In this document: positions 24,835 through 35,252 of the stretch, one piece after another
Numbering within the stretch: position 1 is the first letter of the stretch
How the letters are laid out: every line of letters begins with the position of its first letter
Assembly (NCBI GenBank): GCA_947625475.1
Contig: CANQOL010000007.1
Location: 25,281-89,280, forward strand
From: an uncultured Acetatifactor sp.
Lineage (GTDB): Bacteria > Bacillota > Clostridia > Lachnospirales > Lachnospiraceae
Direction of reading: 5' to 3'
DNA: 64,000 bases
Notes under the pieces: model-generated
What the model saw: only the letters and a program-made list of their open reading frames with translations
Databases searched by the model: none
Told to the model about the DNA's origin: nothing
Program-made: the position numbers and the translations under genes

Positions 24835-25971
24835 ATGTATCAGATCATTGCAAGGGAGGGAAGGGCCAAGAGGGCGCAGCTGACTACGGTGCACGGCACG
24901 GTTCAGACGCCGGTTTTTATGAATGTGGGAACTGTGGCCGCCATTAAGGGGGCTGTCTCTACCCAGGATTTGGAGGAAATCGGGACTCAGGTCCAGCTCT
25001 CCAATACCTATCACCTGCATGTGCGGCCTGGGGATGAGGTGGTGCGGCAGCTGGGGGGACTGCATAAGTTTATGTCCTGGGACAGGCCGATTCTCACGGA
25101 TTCCGGCGGGTTTCAGGTGTTTTCCCTGGCGGGCCTGCGCAGGATCCGGGAGGAAGGGGTGTACTTCCACTCCCATGTGGACGGGCGGAAGATTTTCATG
25201 GGGCCGGAGGAAAGCATGCAGATCCAGTCCAACCTGGCCTCCACCATTGCCATGGCCTTTGACGAGTGCCCGCCCAGCAGGGCCGAGCGCTCCTATGTGA
25301 TATCCTCTGTGGAGCGCACCACCCGCTGGCTGGAGCGCTGCAGGGCGGAGATGAAGCGGTTAAACTCCCTGGAGGATACCATCAATCCCCATCAGCTGCT
25401 CTTCGGGATCAATCAGGGGGCGGTTTACGCGGATATCCGCATTGAGCACGCCAAGCGCATCCGGGAGCTGGATCTGGACGGCTACGCGGTGGGAGGCCTG
25501 GCGGTGGGGGAGACCCATGAAGAGATGTATTATATTCTGGAGGAAACGGTCCCCTATCTGCCCCAGGATAAGCCCACTTATCTGATGGGAGTGGGGACAC
25601 CCGCCAATATTTTGGAGGGAGTGGAGCGGGGGGTGGACTTCTTTGACTGCGTGTATCCCTCCCGGAATGGGCGCCACGGGCATCTTTACACGGACCGGGG
25701 CAGAATCAATCTGTTCAACGCAAAGTATGAGCTGGACGAGAGGCCCATCCAGGAGGGCTGCCAGTGTCCCGCCTGCCGCCGGTATTCCCGGGCCTACATC
25801 CGTCACCTGCTGAAGGCGGGGGAGATGCTGGGGATGCGGCTGTGTGTGCTTCACAACCTGTATTTCTACAATACTATGATGGCCGAGATCCGGAGCGCCT
25901 TGGAGCAGGGGAATTTTGCCGCCTACAAGAAGCGCAAACTGGAGGGGATGAGCCGGGGAACCTTGGAATGA
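24835..25971 (+). CDS. tgt: tRNA-guanine transglycosylase
   Basis: Exchanges guanine-34 for a 7-deazaguanine precursor in GUN-anticodon tRNAs during queuosine formation. 378 residues. The substrate and catalytic segments LTDSGGFQVFSL, AVGGLAVGE and VDFFDCVYPSRNGRHG (second Asp nucleophile) are intact, as is the C-terminal zinc site CQCPACRRYSRAYIRHL. The AGGGAGGTATC element precedes the ATG. The tgt-yajC order is conserved widely. A CCCCGGAG/CTCCGGGG hairpin follows at 26009-26028 without an adjacent T-run. Confidence 0.96.
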   Translation: MYQIIAREGRAKRAQLTTVHGTVQTPVFMNVGTVAAIKGAVSTQDLEEIGTQVQLSNTYHLHVRPGDEVVRQLGGLHKFMSWDRPILTDSGGFQVFSLAGLRRIREEGVYFHSHVDGRKIFMGPEESMQIQSNLASTIAMAFDECPPSRAERSYVISSVERTTRWLERCRAEMKRLNSLEDTINPHQLLFGINQGAVYADIRIEHAKRIRELDLDGYAVGGLAVGETHEEMYYILEETVPYLPQDKPTYLMGVGTPANILEGVERGVDFFDCVYPSRNGRHGHLYTDRGRINLFNAKYELDERPIQEGCQCPACRRYSRAYIRHLLKAGEMLGMRLCVLHNLYFYNTMMAEIRSALEQGNFAAYKKRKLEGMSRGTLE

Positions 25972-26076
25972 TTCCCGGAATAATTTCCGGAGTGATTTTT
26001 GGAGCAGTCCCCGGAGCATTCTCCGGGGCAGCCGGGCCTGCGGCGGGTACTTTTTCTAAAATAATCATAAAAGCTC

Positions 26077-26105
26077 TTGTCCTTTTGCCTTTTTTTGTGT
26101 ATGAT
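26077..26105 (+). promoter_or_regulatory. Promoter for yajC
   Basis: TTGTCC (26077-26082), 17-bp spacer, TATGAT (26100-26105), about 40 bases before the ATG. Confidence 0.65.
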
Positions 26106-26143
26106 GAAAGGAGCGTTAAGCCAGAAATCTAGGAGGAATGAGT

Positions 26144-26467
26144 ATGAATGCAGTTTTAACGGCACAGGAGGCGGCCCAGGCGGGATCCGCTACAGGCCTG
26201 ATAATGACCTTTGCTGTGTATGCGATTTTGATTGGGGCCCTGTGGTTTTTCTTTATGAGACCTCAGAAGAAGGAGCAGAAGAGAGTGGCTGCCATGCTGG
26301 CCGCCCTGGAGGTGGGGGACTATGTGCTGACCACTGCGGGCATGTACGGCGTGGTCATCGACATCCAGGAGAACGATGTGATTGTGGAGTTCGGCAGCAA
26401 CAAGAACTGCCGGATCCCCATGCAGAAGGCCGCCATCAGCAAGGTGGAGAAGCCGGGAGAGTCATAG
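26144..26467 (+). CDS. yajC: Preprotein translocase subunit YajC
   Basis: 107 residues. One membrane helix (about 20-40, FAVYAILIGALWFFFMRP), followed at once by the family RPQKKEQKR cytoplasmic stretch and the LEVGDYVLTTAGMYG domain. It associates with SecDF. The start at 26144 is seven bases after AGGAGG; the ATG at 26138 is too close. It follows tgt as in many genomes but has its own promoter. Confidence 0.95.
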   Translation: MNAVLTAQEAAQAGSATGLIMTFAVYAILIGALWFFFMRPQKKEQKRVAAMLAALEVGDYVLTTAGMYGVVIDIQENDVIVEFGSNKNCRIPMQKAAISKVEKPGES

Positions 26468-26484
26468 GAAGATTGGGAAGGAGA

Positions 26485-26528
26485 GACTGTGTGTGCTGCG
26501 CGTAGGTGTATCTCACACGGTCTTTTTT
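26485..26528 (+). terminator. Terminator after yajC
   Basis: GACTGTGTG (26485-26493) with CACACGGTC (26514-26522, one G-U pair) followed by T6. Between it and leuB, the 19-base unit CGGCGGGGCAGTTTAGA plus CCGG-like flank is present twice in tandem; no T-box is seen. Confidence 0.65.
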
Positions 26529-26661
26529 ACATACCCGGCGGCGGGAAAAGGCAGCCCGGAACCCTGCAGGGAAGAACCAGGGGCTTTGGCCGGCGGGCCG
26601 CCCTGGACGGCGGGGCAGTTTAGACCGGCGGGGCAGTTTAGAGCGGAAGGAGAAACGAGAT

Positions 26662-27744
26662 ATGAAGTGCAGGATCACCTGTATTCCCGGGGACGGGATC
26701 GGGCCGGAGATTGTAGCCCAGGCCAAAAAGGTGCTGGAGCGGGTGGCGGAGAAGTATGGCCATCAGATGGAATTTCAGGATATTCTCATGGGAGGCGCCT
26801 CCATCGACGTGTATGGGGAGCCCCTCACCCAGGAGGCCATTGACAAGGCAAAGGGAGCGGATGCGGTCCTCATGGGATCCATCGGCGGAGACGCCGCCAC
26901 CTCCCCCTGGTATCGGCTTCCTCCCAATCTGCGCCCGGAGGCAGGGCTGCTTCGGATCCGGAAGGAGCTGGGGCTTTTTGCCAATCTGCGTCCCGCGGTG
27001 CTCTACGAGGAACTGGCGGCGGCCTGCCCTTTAAAGGAGGAAATCAGCCGGGCCGGCTTTGATCTGCTGATTATGCGGGAGCTCACGGGAGGGCTCTACT
27101 TCGGAGAGAGAAAAACCGTGGTGGAAAACGGGGTGAGAAAGGCTCTGGACACGCTGACCTACGATGAAAATGAGATCCGCCGCATTGCCGTAAAGGCATT
27201 TGACATTGCCGGAAAGCGCCGCGGGAAGGTGACCAGCGTGGACAAGGCCAATGTGCTGGATTCCTCCCGGCTCTGGAGGGCCGTGGTGGAGGAAGTGGCA
27301 AAGGATTACCCCGGCGTAAAGCTGGAGCATATGCTGGTGGACAACTGCGCCATGCAGCTGGTGAAGAATCCCGCCCAGTTCGATGTGATTTTGACGGAAA
27401 ATATGTTTGGAGACATTCTCTCCGATGAGGCAAGCATGGTCACGGGCTCCATTGGGATGCTGGCCAGCGCCAGCTTAAATGATACCAAATTCGGCCTCTA
27501 CGAGCCCAGCCACGGCTCCGCGCCGGACATTGCGGGGCAGGATATCGCCAACCCCATCGCCACGGTGCTCAGCGCCGCCATGATGCTGCGCTACAGCTTT
27601 GACCTGGACCGGGAGGCGGACGCGGTGGAGGCGGCCGTGCGGCAGGTGCTCCGGGAGGGGTACCGCACCGGCGACATCATGTCCCCGGGCTGTCAAAAGG
27701 TCGGCTGCAGCCGGATGGGCGCTCTGCTGGCGGAGCGGATTTAA
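26662..27744 (+). CDS. leuB: 3-isopropylmalate dehydrogenase
   Basis: NAD-dependent oxidative decarboxylation of 3-isopropylmalate in leucine synthesis. 360 residues from the ATG at 26662 (AAGGAG nine bases earlier). The N-terminal [40 protein letters not shown] and the metal/NAD motif [19 protein letters not shown] (in two parts) are all present. The frame is open back to 26506 through a GC-rich leader that does not look coding. ilvD and ilvB follow, but leuA, leuC and leuD are not in this window. Confidence 0.96.
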   Translation: MKCRITCIPGDGIGPEIVAQAKKVLERVAEKYGHQMEFQDILMGGASIDVYGEPLTQEAIDKAKGADAVLMGSIGGDAATSPWYRLPPNLRPEAGLLRIRKELGLFANLRPAVLYEELAAACPLKEEISRAGFDLLIMRELTGGLYFGERKTVVENGVRKALDTLTYDENEIRRIAVKAFDIAGKRRGKVTSVDKANVLDSSRLWRAVVEEVAKDYPGVKLEHMLVDNCAMQLVKNPAQFDVILTENMFGDILSDEASMVTGSIGMLASASLNDTKFGLYEPSHGSAPDIAGQDIANPIATVLSAAMMLRYSFDLDREADAVEAAVRQVLREGYRTGDIMSPGCQKVGCSRMGALLAERI

Positions 27745-27821
27745 GAAACCGAAGGGAAAGCGGGCCCCGGTGCCCGCGCCAGGATAAGCCGGAGATCCGG
27801 CGGAAATGAGGATGAATTGCT

Positions 27822-29492
27822 ATGAGAAGTGACGCAGTGAAGACAGGAACCGCCCAGGCGCCCCACAGAAGTCTTTTCAACGCTCTGGGCTTTACCGAGG
27901 AGGAGAGAAAGCGCCCCATGATCGGGATTGTGAGCTCCTACAACGAGATTGTCCCGGGCCATATGAACCTGGACAAGATTGTGGAGGCCGTGAAGATGGG
28001 CGTGGCCATGGCGGGAGGAATGCCGGTGGTGTTCCCGGCCATCGCCGTGTGCGACGGCATTGCCATGGGACATGTGGGGATGAAGTATTCCCTGGTGACC
28101 AGGGATCTGATTGCGGACAGCACCGAGTGTATGGCCCTGGCCCACGGCTTCGACGGCCTGGTGTGCGTGCCCAACTGCGACAAGAACGTGCCCGGCCTTC
28201 TGATGGCGGCGGCCCGTCTGAATATTCCCACGATTTTCGTGTCCGGCGGCCCCATGCTGGCCGGCCATGTGAAGGGTCAGAAGAGAAGCCTTTCCTCCAT
28301 GTTTGAGGCGGTGGGAAGCGTGGCCGCCGGCACCATGACCCTGGAGGAACTGGCGGAGTTTGAGGAGAAGGTATGCCCCACCTGCGGGTCCTGCTCCGGT
28401 ATGTACACCGCCAATTCCATGAACTGTCTCACGGAGGCCATCGGCATGGGACTTAAGGGCAACGGAACCATCCCCGCCGTATACTCCGAGAGGATCCGCC
28501 TGGCCAAGCACGCGGGCATGAAGATTATGGAGCTGGTGGAGAAGGATATAAAGCCCCGGGATATTATGACGAAGGACGCCTTCCTGAACGCCCTGACCGT
28601 GGATATGGCCCTGGGTTGCTCCACCAATTCCATGCTGCATCTGCCTGCCATCGCAAAGGAGGCAGGAGTGGAGCTGAATCTGGATATTGCCAATGAGCTC
28701 TCCGCCAAGACGCCCAACCTCTGCCACCTGGCTCCTGCGGGCCCCACCTACATAGAGGATTTAAACGAGGCGGGCGGCGTGTACGCGGTGATGAAGGAGC
28801 TGACCAGGAAAAATCTCCTGCATCTGGACTGCATGACCGTAAACGGCACCTCCATAGGGGAGAACATCAAAGACTGCGAGAACCTGAATCCCCAGGTGAT
28901 CCGGCCGGTGGAGAACCCTTACTCCCAGACCGGCGGCATCGCCATCCTGCGGGGCAATCTGGCTCCGGACAGCGGCGTGGTGAAGCGCTCCGCCGTGGCT
29001 CCGGAGATGATGGTCCATGAGGGGCCTGCCAGGGTGTTCGACTGTGAGGAGGACGCCATCGACGCCATCAAGGGCGGCCGCATCGTGGCGGGAGACGTGG
29101 TGGTGATCCGCTACGAGGGCCCCAAGGGCGGCCCCGGTATGCGGGAGATGCTCAATCCCACCTCCGCCATTGCGGGCATGGGGCTGGGCTCCAGCGTGGC
29201 GCTGATCACGGACGGACGTTTCTCCGGCGCTTCCAGAGGCGCCTCCATCGGACATGTGTCCCCGGAGGCTGCGGTGGGGGGACCCATCGCCCTGGTGGAG
29301 GAGGGGGATATCATCCGCATCAATATTCCCGAGAACCGGCTGGATGTGCTGGTGTCCGATGAGGAACTGGAAAGACGGAGACAAAACTGGAAGCCCAGGG
29401 AGCAGGAGCTGACCGGGTATCTGGCCAGATACCGCAGGCTGGTGACCAGCGGGAACCGGGGCGCGGTGCTGGAACTGCCGGGGAACCAGTGA
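27822..29492 (+). CDS. ilvD: Dihydroxy-acid dehydratase
   Basis: Fe-S enzyme dehydrating 2,3-dihydroxy-isovalerate and -methylvalerate to the keto acids of valine and isoleucine. 556 residues, usual length. Cluster and active-site motifs include [30 protein letters not shown], and the C-terminal [18 protein letters not shown]. Third Cys ligand segments are conserved. Between leuB (77 bp) and ilvB (56 bp) in the same direction. Confidence 0.97.
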   Translation: MRSDAVKTGTAQAPHRSLFNALGFTEEERKRPMIGIVSSYNEIVPGHMNLDKIVEAVKMGVAMAGGMPVVFPAIAVCDGIAMGHVGMKYSLVTRDLIADSTECMALAHGFDGLVCVPNCDKNVPGLLMAAARLNIPTIFVSGGPMLAGHVKGQKRSLSSMFEAVGSVAAGTMTLEELAEFEEKVCPTCGSCSGMYTANSMNCLTEAIGMGLKGNGTIPAVYSERIRLAKHAGMKIMELVEKDIKPRDIMTKDAFLNALTVDMALGCSTNSMLHLPAIAKEAGVELNLDIANELSAKTPNLCHLAPAGPTYIEDLNEAGGVYAVMKELTRKNLLHLDCMTVNGTSIGENIKDCENLNPQVIRPVENPYSQTGGIAILRGNLAPDSGVVKRSAVAPEMMVHEGPARVFDCEEDAIDAIKGGRIVAGDVVVIRYEGPKGGPGMREMLNPTSAIAGMGLGSSVALITDGRFSGASRGASIGHVSPEAAVGGPIALVEEGDIIRINIPENRLDVLVSDEELERRRQNWKPREQELTGYLARYRRLVTSGNRGAVLELPGNQ

Positions 29493-29548
29493 GCAGGCCA
29501 GCGCCGGGGATCAAGTGAGAAAATAGAGAGAAAGAGGAAAAGAGACAT

Positions 29549-31231
29549 ATGCAGCTGACAGGATCTCAGATTGTGATAGAGTGCTTGAAGGAGCAGGGGG
29601 TGGACACCGTCTTCGGATATCCCGGGGGGACCATCCTGAATATTTACGACGCCCTGTACCAGCAGTCGGACATCCGGCATATTCTGACCTCCCATGAGCA
29701 GGGAGCTGCCCATGCGGCGGACGGATACGCCAGAGCCACGGGCAGGGTGGGGGTCTGTATGGCCACCAGCGGCCCCGGTGCCACCAACTTAGTCACCGGC
29801 ATTGCCACGGCCTACATGGATTCGGTGCCCGTGGTGGCCATTACCGCCAACGTAAATCTGCCGGCCCTGGGGAAGGACTCCTTCCAGGAGGTGGATATCG
29901 CGGGGGTGACCATGCCCATCACCAAGCACGGATTTATCGTAAAAAATGTGGAAATTTTGGCGGATACCATCCGCAAGGCATTCTATATTGCCCAGAGCGG
30001 CAGACCTGGCCCTGTGTTGGTGGACATTACCAAAGATGTGACGGCGGCCCTGTGTGAGTATACGCCAAAGGAGCCCAAAAAGCCCGCCAAAGTGAGCCGG
30101 TACACCCAAAAGGAGCTGGAGCAGGCGGCGGAGCTGATTCAGAAGGCTAAAAGGCCCTTTATCTATCTGGGAGGCGGGGCTGTGATCTCCGGGGCGGACC
30201 GGGAGGTGGCCCGGCTGGCCCAGCTGGCGGACGCGCCGGTGTGCGATACGCTGATGGCCAAGGGTGCCTTCGATGGAAAGAGCCCCCGCTACACGGGCAT
30301 GATCGGCATGCACGGCACCAAGACCTCCAATCTGGGAGTGAGCCAGTGCGATCTTCTCATCGCCCTGGGAGCCCGGTTCTCCGACCGGGTGATCGGAAAC
30401 GCCAAAAAGTTTGCCTCCGGGGCCAAGATTATCCACATTGATATCGACGCGGCGGAGATCAACAAAAATATTCATGCGGACTGTGCCCTGGTGGGTGATT
30501 TAAAGGAGGTGTTGACCCGGCTGAACGCCCTTCTGACACCCCAGGCCCATCCGGAGTGGATGGAGCAGATCCGGGAGATGAAGGAGAAATATCCCTTAAA
30601 GTATGAGGAGGAGAACCTGTCCTGCCCCTACGTGATCCAGGAGATCGACCGCGTCACCGGAGGGGATGCCATTATCACCACGGACGTGGGACAGCATCAG
30701 ATGTGGGCGGCCCAGTATTACCGCTATACAAAGCCCCGCACCTTCCTGTCCTCCGGAGGTCTGGGCACCATGGGCTACGGCCTGGGGGCCTGCATCGGGG
30801 CCCAGCTGGGACAGCCGGACAAGGTGTGCATCAATATTGCCGGGGACGGGTGCTTCCGCATGAACATGAACGAGCTGGCCACCGCCAGCCGGTACAATAT
30901 CCCCATTATCCAGGTGGTGATCAACAACCATGTGCTGGGCATGGTGCGCCAGTGGCAGACCCTCTTTTACGGGAAGCGCTACTCCCAGACGGTGCTTACG
31001 GATAAGGTGGACTTCTGTCAGGTGGCGAGGGGTCTTGGCTGCGAGGCCATCCGTGTGACAAAGAAGGAGGAGGTTGGGCCCGCCCTGGAGAAGGCTCTGG
31101 CCCTGAAGGCTCCCGTGGTGATCGAGTGCATCATTCCGGAGGACGACAAGGTGTTCCCCATGGTGCCCGCAGGGGCGCCCATCGAGGAAGTGTTTGACGG
31201 GGACGATCTGAAGAGACAAATGAGCGAGTGA
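29549..31231 (+). CDS. ilvB: Acetolactate synthase, catalytic subunit
   Basis: ThDP-dependent condensation of pyruvate to acetolactate (or acetohydroxybutyrate). 560 residues. The catalytic Glu lies in HILTSHEQGAAHAADGYAR near 50, the FAD-domain core is in the middle, and the ThDP motif GDGCFRMNMNELATASRYN near 433 is complete. VFGYPGGTILNIYDAL at the start is characteristic of the biosynthetic type. No ilvN regulatory subunit gene follows. It completes the leuB-ilvD-ilvB run; the L,D-transpeptidase starts 7 bp later. Confidence 0.96.
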   Translation: MQLTGSQIVIECLKEQGVDTVFGYPGGTILNIYDALYQQSDIRHILTSHEQGAAHAADGYARATGRVGVCMATSGPGATNLVTGIATAYMDSVPVVAITANVNLPALGKDSFQEVDIAGVTMPITKHGFIVKNVEILADTIRKAFYIAQSGRPGPVLVDITKDVTAALCEYTPKEPKKPAKVSRYTQKELEQAAELIQKAKRPFIYLGGGAVISGADREVARLAQLADAPVCDTLMAKGAFDGKSPRYTGMIGMHGTKTSNLGVSQCDLLIALGARFSDRVIGNAKKFASGAKIIHIDIDAAEINKNIHADCALVGDLKEVLTRLNALLTPQAHPEWMEQIREMKEKYPLKYEEENLSCPYVIQEIDRVTGGDAIITTDVGQHQMWAAQYYRYTKPRTFLSSGGLGTMGYGLGACIGAQLGQPDKVCINIAGDGCFRMNMNELATASRYNIPIIQVVINNHVLGMVRQWQTLFYGKRYSQTVLTDKVDFCQVARGLGCEAIRVTKKEEVGPALEKALALKAPVVIECIIPEDDKVFPMVPAGAPIEEVFDGDDLKRQMSE

Positions 31232-31238
31232 GCGGAAC

Positions 31239-32708
31239 ATGAGACGAAGGATTCTGTGGAGTGCGGCGCTTGGCCTCACAGGCTGCCTGCTTTTGATACT
31301 GGGTGTTTTTACAGGGCTTTCCTGGTACTACAGGGATACCTTTGCTGTGAATACCTGGATCAACGGGGTTTACTGCACCGGACTGACCATAGATGAGGCG
31401 AATGCGGAGCTTCTGCGGGGGGCAGAGGCTCCGCTTCTTGTCCTTCGGGATCTGCAGGGGCGGGAGTATGTGCTGGATCTGGCGGATGCCGGGTATCAGG
31501 CGGATTACCGGGAGGCCCTGGGGGCCTGCCTGGAGGGACAGTGGGACGGACAGTGGACGGACAGGCTCCTTTCCCCTCAGGAGGGGGAAGAGCTCCCCGT
31601 TACGGTCTCCTGGGACGGAGAGAAGCTGGAGGAGATGATTCTGGCCCTGCCCTTTGTGCAGGAGGAGCGGGAGAGGCCGGCGGCCGTTTCCATCCTCCCG
31701 GCGGAGGGTGGCTGGGAGCTCATAGACGGAACCCGGCACAGGTTATCGGAGGAAAGGCTTTTGAAGGCCCTCCGGGAGAGCCTTAAGAGAGAGCTGGCGG
31801 CGGATTCCCAAAGGGGCCCCGGGGAGAGCCCTTCCCTGACAGTGGATCTGGCGGATTGGGACTGCTATGAGGACCGGCCGGATACGCCGGAAGACCGGCG
31901 GACCCGGGAGAGATATGAGCGTCTCCAGGCTTTTTTGAAGGGAGGCCCCGTCTATGATATGGGGGCGGAGAAGGTGGAATTTTCCCCTGTGAGGATGGGG
32001 GAGTTCCTGGAGAAGGACGGGGAGGGGATGCCCGCGGAGGATCTGCGGGGGAATTTCCGGATCCGGCGGGAGGCAGTGCTTGCCTTTGTGGACCGGCTGG
32101 GGGATGCCTATGACACGGCGGGAACCGTTCTGTCCTTTACCGCCACTGGAGGGGATCAGGTGGAGGTGCCCTATGTGACCTACGGGACCCTGCTGGACCG
32201 GGAGGCGGAGACGGAGTACCTGACAAAGGCCCTGGAGGCCCTTGGCCGGGGAGAGCCTCTCCCGGAGCGGAACCATATCCCGCAGTACCTGCAGCAGGGC
32301 TTTGTCCGGGGCAGGAATGATATCGGGGACACCTACATAGAGGTAGATATGACCCGTCAGATGCTTTACTATTATGTGGAGGGGGAGCTGGCCCTGGAGA
32401 GTGAGGTGGTCACCGGCAGCGCCAGGCGCCGCATGGATACCCCGGAGGGGGTCAACTACGTATATGACAAAGAGCGCAACCGGACGCTGCGGGGGGCCGA
32501 TTACGCCACCTTTGTGAGATACTGGATGCCCGTGATCCGGCATGTGGGGCTCCACGACGCCTCCTGGAGGGGGAGCTTTGGGGGAGAGATCTACAAGACA
32601 GGGGGATCCCACGGCTGCATCAATCTGCCCCCGGAGGCGGCGGCCCGGCTCTATGAGCTGGTGGAAATCGGCACGCCGGTGATTACCTTCTATATCCCGG
32701 AGCCGTGA
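31239..32708 (+). CDS. L,D-transpeptidase (YkuD) with N-terminal anchor
   Basis: 489 residues. One membrane segment (about 8-28) anchors the protein; most of the rest should be outside the membrane. Residues 40-330 contain putative peptidoglycan-binding repeats (NTWINGVYCTGLTIDEAN, VLSFTATGGDQVEVPY). The C-terminal YkuD domain (about 365-488) ends with the catalytic SHGCINLP motif. It would form 3-3 peptidoglycan cross-links or attach proteins. Only 7 bp separate it from ilvB, but function is unrelated; co-transcription by proximity is likely. Confidence 0.9.
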   Translation: MRRRILWSAALGLTGCLLLILGVFTGLSWYYRDTFAVNTWINGVYCTGLTIDEANAELLRGAEAPLLVLRDLQGREYVLDLADAGYQADYREALGACLEGQWDGQWTDRLLSPQEGEELPVTVSWDGEKLEEMILALPFVQEERERPAAVSILPAEGGWELIDGTRHRLSEERLLKALRESLKRELAADSQRGPGESPSLTVDLADWDCYEDRPDTPEDRRTRERYERLQAFLKGGPVYDMGAEKVEFSPVRMGEFLEKDGEGMPAEDLRGNFRIRREAVLAFVDRLGDAYDTAGTVLSFTATGGDQVEVPYVTYGTLLDREAETEYLTKALEALGRGEPLPERNHIPQYLQQGFVRGRNDIGDTYIEVDMTRQMLYYYVEGELALESEVVTGSARRRMDTPEGVNYVYDKERNRTLRGADYATFVRYWMPVIRHVGLHDASWRGSFGGEIYKTGGSHGCINLPPEAAARLYELVEIGTPVITFYIPEP

Positions 32709-32779
32709 CAGGCTTTTCCCATGGGCAACTTGTACAAAGAAACGACTCAAACCGCCGGAAAATAAGTTTAACAATTCAG

Positions 32780-32808
32780 TTGACTAAAGCGGCGGGAAAG
32801 GATACAAT
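32780..32808 (+). promoter_or_regulatory. Promoter for serC-serA
   Basis: TTGACT (32780-32785), 17-bp spacer, TACAAT (32803-32808), 36 bases before the serC GTG. Confidence 0.8.
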
Positions 32809-32843
32809 GATTTAAATATACTGAGAAGCAGGAGGAAAAGACA

Positions 32844-33926
32844 GTGTCCAGAGTTTACAATTTTTCCGCAGGTCCGGCCGTGCTGCCGGAGGAGGTGCTC
32901 AGGGAGGCCGCCGATGAGATGCTGGATTATCGGGGAACCGGCATGTCCGTCATGGAGATGAGCCACCGCTCCAAAGCCTATGAACAGATTATCCAGGAGG
33001 CGGAGGCGGATCTGAGGGAGCTGATGAATATTCCCGGCAATTACAGGGTATTGTTTCTCCAGGGCGGCGCCAGCCAGCAGTTCGCCATGATTCCCATGAA
33101 CCTGATGAAGAACCGGGTGGCGGACTATATCGTCACCGGCCAGTGGGCCAAGAAGGCATACCAGGAGGCCAGCCTCTACGGGAAGGCCAACAAGATCGCC
33201 AGCTCCGAGGACAAGACCTTCTCCTACATACCGGACTGCTCCGACCTGCCCGTCAGCGAGGATGCGGACTACGTATATATCTGTGAAAACAACACCATCT
33301 ACGGCACCAAGTTCAAGACCCTGCCCAACACCAAGGGAAAGCCCCTGGTGGCGGACGTTTCCAGCTGCTTTCTGTCCGAGCCGGTGGATGTGACAAAGTA
33401 CGGCTTGATCTACGGCGGCGTCCAGAAGAACGTGGGCCCGGCGGGCGTGGTCATCGTGATCATCCGGGAGGATTTGATCACCGAGGATGTGCTGCCCGGC
33501 ACCCCCACCATGCTGCGCTACAAGATCCATGCGGACAACAATTCTCTGTACAACACCCCTCCCGCCTACGGCATTTACATCTGCGGCAAGGTGTTCAAGT
33601 GGCTGAAGAAGCAGGGCGGCCTGGAGGCCATGAAGGCGTACAATGAGAAGAAGGCGGCCGTTCTCTATGATTTCCTGGACAGCAGCAGGCTGTTCCACGG
33701 TACGGTGAGGAAGGAGGACCGCTCCCTGATGAACGTGCCATTTGTCACCGGGGATGCGGATCTGGATGCAAAGTTTGTGAAGGAGGCCGCGGCGGCGGGA
33801 TTTGTGAACCTGAAGGGACACCGCACTGTGGGCGGCATGAGAGCCAGCATCTACAACGCCATGCCTATAGAGGGCGTGGAGAAGCTGGTGGCCTTTATGA
33901 AGAAATTTGAGGAGGAAAACGCGTAA
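32844..33926 (+). CDS. serC: Phosphoserine aminotransferase
   Basis: PLP-dependent conversion of 3-phosphohydroxypyruvate to phosphoserine. 360 residues, starting at a GTG (32844) with GCAGGAGG upstream. Motifs: VYNFSAGPAVLPEEVL at the N-terminus, HRSKAYEQII, the PLP lysine in YGGVQKNVGPAG near residue 196, and GHRTVGGMRASIYNAMP at the end. serA begins one base after the stop, so the genes are coupled. Confidence 0.96.
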   Translation: MSRVYNFSAGPAVLPEEVLREAADEMLDYRGTGMSVMEMSHRSKAYEQIIQEAEADLRELMNIPGNYRVLFLQGGASQQFAMIPMNLMKNRVADYIVTGQWAKKAYQEASLYGKANKIASSEDKTFSYIPDCSDLPVSEDADYVYICENNTIYGTKFKTLPNTKGKPLVADVSSCFLSEPVDVTKYGLIYGGVQKNVGPAGVVIVIIREDLITEDVLPGTPTMLRYKIHADNNSLYNTPPAYGIYICGKVFKWLKKQGGLEAMKAYNEKKAAVLYDFLDSSRLFHGTVRKEDRSLMNVPFVTGDADLDAKFVKEAAAAGFVNLKGHRTVGGMRASIYNAMPIEGVEKLVAFMKKFEEENA

Positions 33927-33927
33927 A

Positions 33928-35091
33928 ATGTTTCAGATTCATTGCTTAAATCCGATTTCCAGAGTGGGTCTGGATGAGTTTACGGAGAATTACCGGATCA
34001 CGGAGGGGGAGCAGGAGGCGGACGGCATCCTGGTCAGAAGCGCTTCCATGCACGATAAGGAGCTGCCGGAGAGGCTGCTGGCCGTGGCCAGGGCAGGGGC
34101 GGGCACCAACAATATTCCTCTGGATCAGTGCGCCCAGAAGGGAATCGTGGTGTTCAACACCCCCGGCGCCAACGCCAACGGCGTGAAGGAGCTGGTGATC
34201 GCGGGCATGCTGCTGGCCGCCCGGGACGTGGTGGGAGGCATCCGGTGGGTGGAGTCCGCCAAGGAGGATCCCGCCATTGCCAAGACCGCCGAGAAGGAGA
34301 AGAAGAATTTCGCGGGCACCGAGCTGGCCGGCAAGAAGCTGGGCATCATCGGCCTGGGAGCCATCGGTGTGAAGGTGGCCAATGCGGCGAGACATCTGGG
34401 CATGGAGGTTTACGGCTATGATCCCTATATTTCCGTGGATGCCGCCTGGAACCTGAGCCGGGATGTAAAGCATGTGCTGAATGTAGATGAGATTTACAGC
34501 ACCTGCGATTACATCACCGTCCATGTGCCTCTGATGGATTCCACTAAGCATATGGTGGGGGCGGAGGCCATCTCCAAGATGAAGGAGGGCGTGGTCCTTC
34601 TCAACTTCGCCAGGGATCTGCTGGTGGACGAGGAGGAGGTACTGAAGGCCCTGGAGAGCGGACGGATCCGCAGATATGTCTCCGATTTCCCCAATCCGGT
34701 TACGGCGGGGAAGAAGGGCTGCATCGTGATCCCCCATCTGGGAGCCAGCACGGAGGAGTCCGAGGACAACTGTGCCAAGATGGCGGTGTTGCAGCTCATG
34801 GACTACCTGGAGAACGGAAACATTGTGAACAGCGTGAATTATCCCAGCTGCGACATGGGAGTGTGCAGCCAGGCGGGCCGGGTGGCCATCTGCCACACCA
34901 ACACCGCCAACATGATTACCAAGTTTACCGGGTGCTTCGGCGAGAACAATATCAATATCACCGACATGATGAACAAATCCAGGGGAGAGGTGGCCTACAC
35001 CATGCTGGATGTGGAGTCCCCTGCTACCGACGAGATCATCGAAAAGCTCAGGTCCATTGAGGGAGTCTTCCGGGTGAGATTGGTCAAGTAG
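33928..35091 (+). CDS. serA: D-3-phosphoglycerate dehydrogenase
   Basis: NAD-dependent first step of serine synthesis. 387 residues from the ATG at 33928. Catalytic Arg in LLNFARD, the Glu/His relay with IPHLGASTEESEDN, and NAD motif LGIIGLGAIGVKVAN are present; the C-terminal 70 residues form an ACT domain (NITDMMNKSRGEVAYTMLD). Short form without the intervening ASB domain. The last codons begin a 19-bp tandem repeat that continues past the stop. Pairs with serC and, after a gap, DUF1015, a common clostridial grouping. Confidence 0.95.
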   Translation: MFQIHCLNPISRVGLDEFTENYRITEGEQEADGILVRSASMHDKELPERLLAVARAGAGTNNIPLDQCAQKGIVVFNTPGANANGVKELVIAGMLLAARDVVGGIRWVESAKEDPAIAKTAEKEKKNFAGTELAGKKLGIIGLGAIGVKVANAARHLGMEVYGYDPYISVDAAWNLSRDVKHVLNVDEIYSTCDYITVHVPLMDSTKHMVGAEAISKMKEGVVLLNFARDLLVDEEEVLKALESGRIRRYVSDFPNPVTAGKKGCIVIPHLGASTEESEDNCAKMAVLQLMDYLENGNIVNSVNYPSCDMGVCSQAGRVAICHTNTANMITKFTGCFGENNINITDMMNKSRGEVAYTMLDVESPATDEIIEKLRSIEGVFRVRLVK

Positions 35092-35138
35092 ACCTGAAGT
35101 GGTCAAATAGACCTAAAGTGGTCAAGCAGACCCGGGAA
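35082..35138 (+). repeat. 19-bp tandem repeat across the serA stop codon, three units
   Basis: Units GGTCAAGTAGACCTGAAGT, GGTCAAATAGACCTAAAGT and GGTCAAGCAGACCCGGGAA. The first contains the final Val-Lys-stop of serA; the second repeats the in-frame stop. Confidence 0.85.
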
Positions 35139-35159
35139 CACCCAGAAATATAAAACAGA

Positions 35160-35215
35160 AACGTCCATTTTTCCGGCTGACTATATCAGTCCTATGGGGA
35201 GATGGGCGTTTTTTA
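35160..35215 (+). terminator. Terminator after serA
   Basis: Left arm AACGTCCATTTTTCC (35160-35174) pairs with GGGGAGATGGGCGTT (35196-35210), all mismatches being G-U. An inner GGCTGA/TCAGTC stem is present and a long T-run follows. Confidence 0.8.
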
Positions 35216-35252
35216 TTTTTTTGAAAAACTATGTTGACGCCCGACATATGTC

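Noticed and set aside
26468..26661. T-box or leucine attenuator before leuB
   Set aside because: No T-box sequence, no specifier hairpin and no leucine-rich leader peptide seen; only a small terminator for yajC and a short GC-rich direct repeat.
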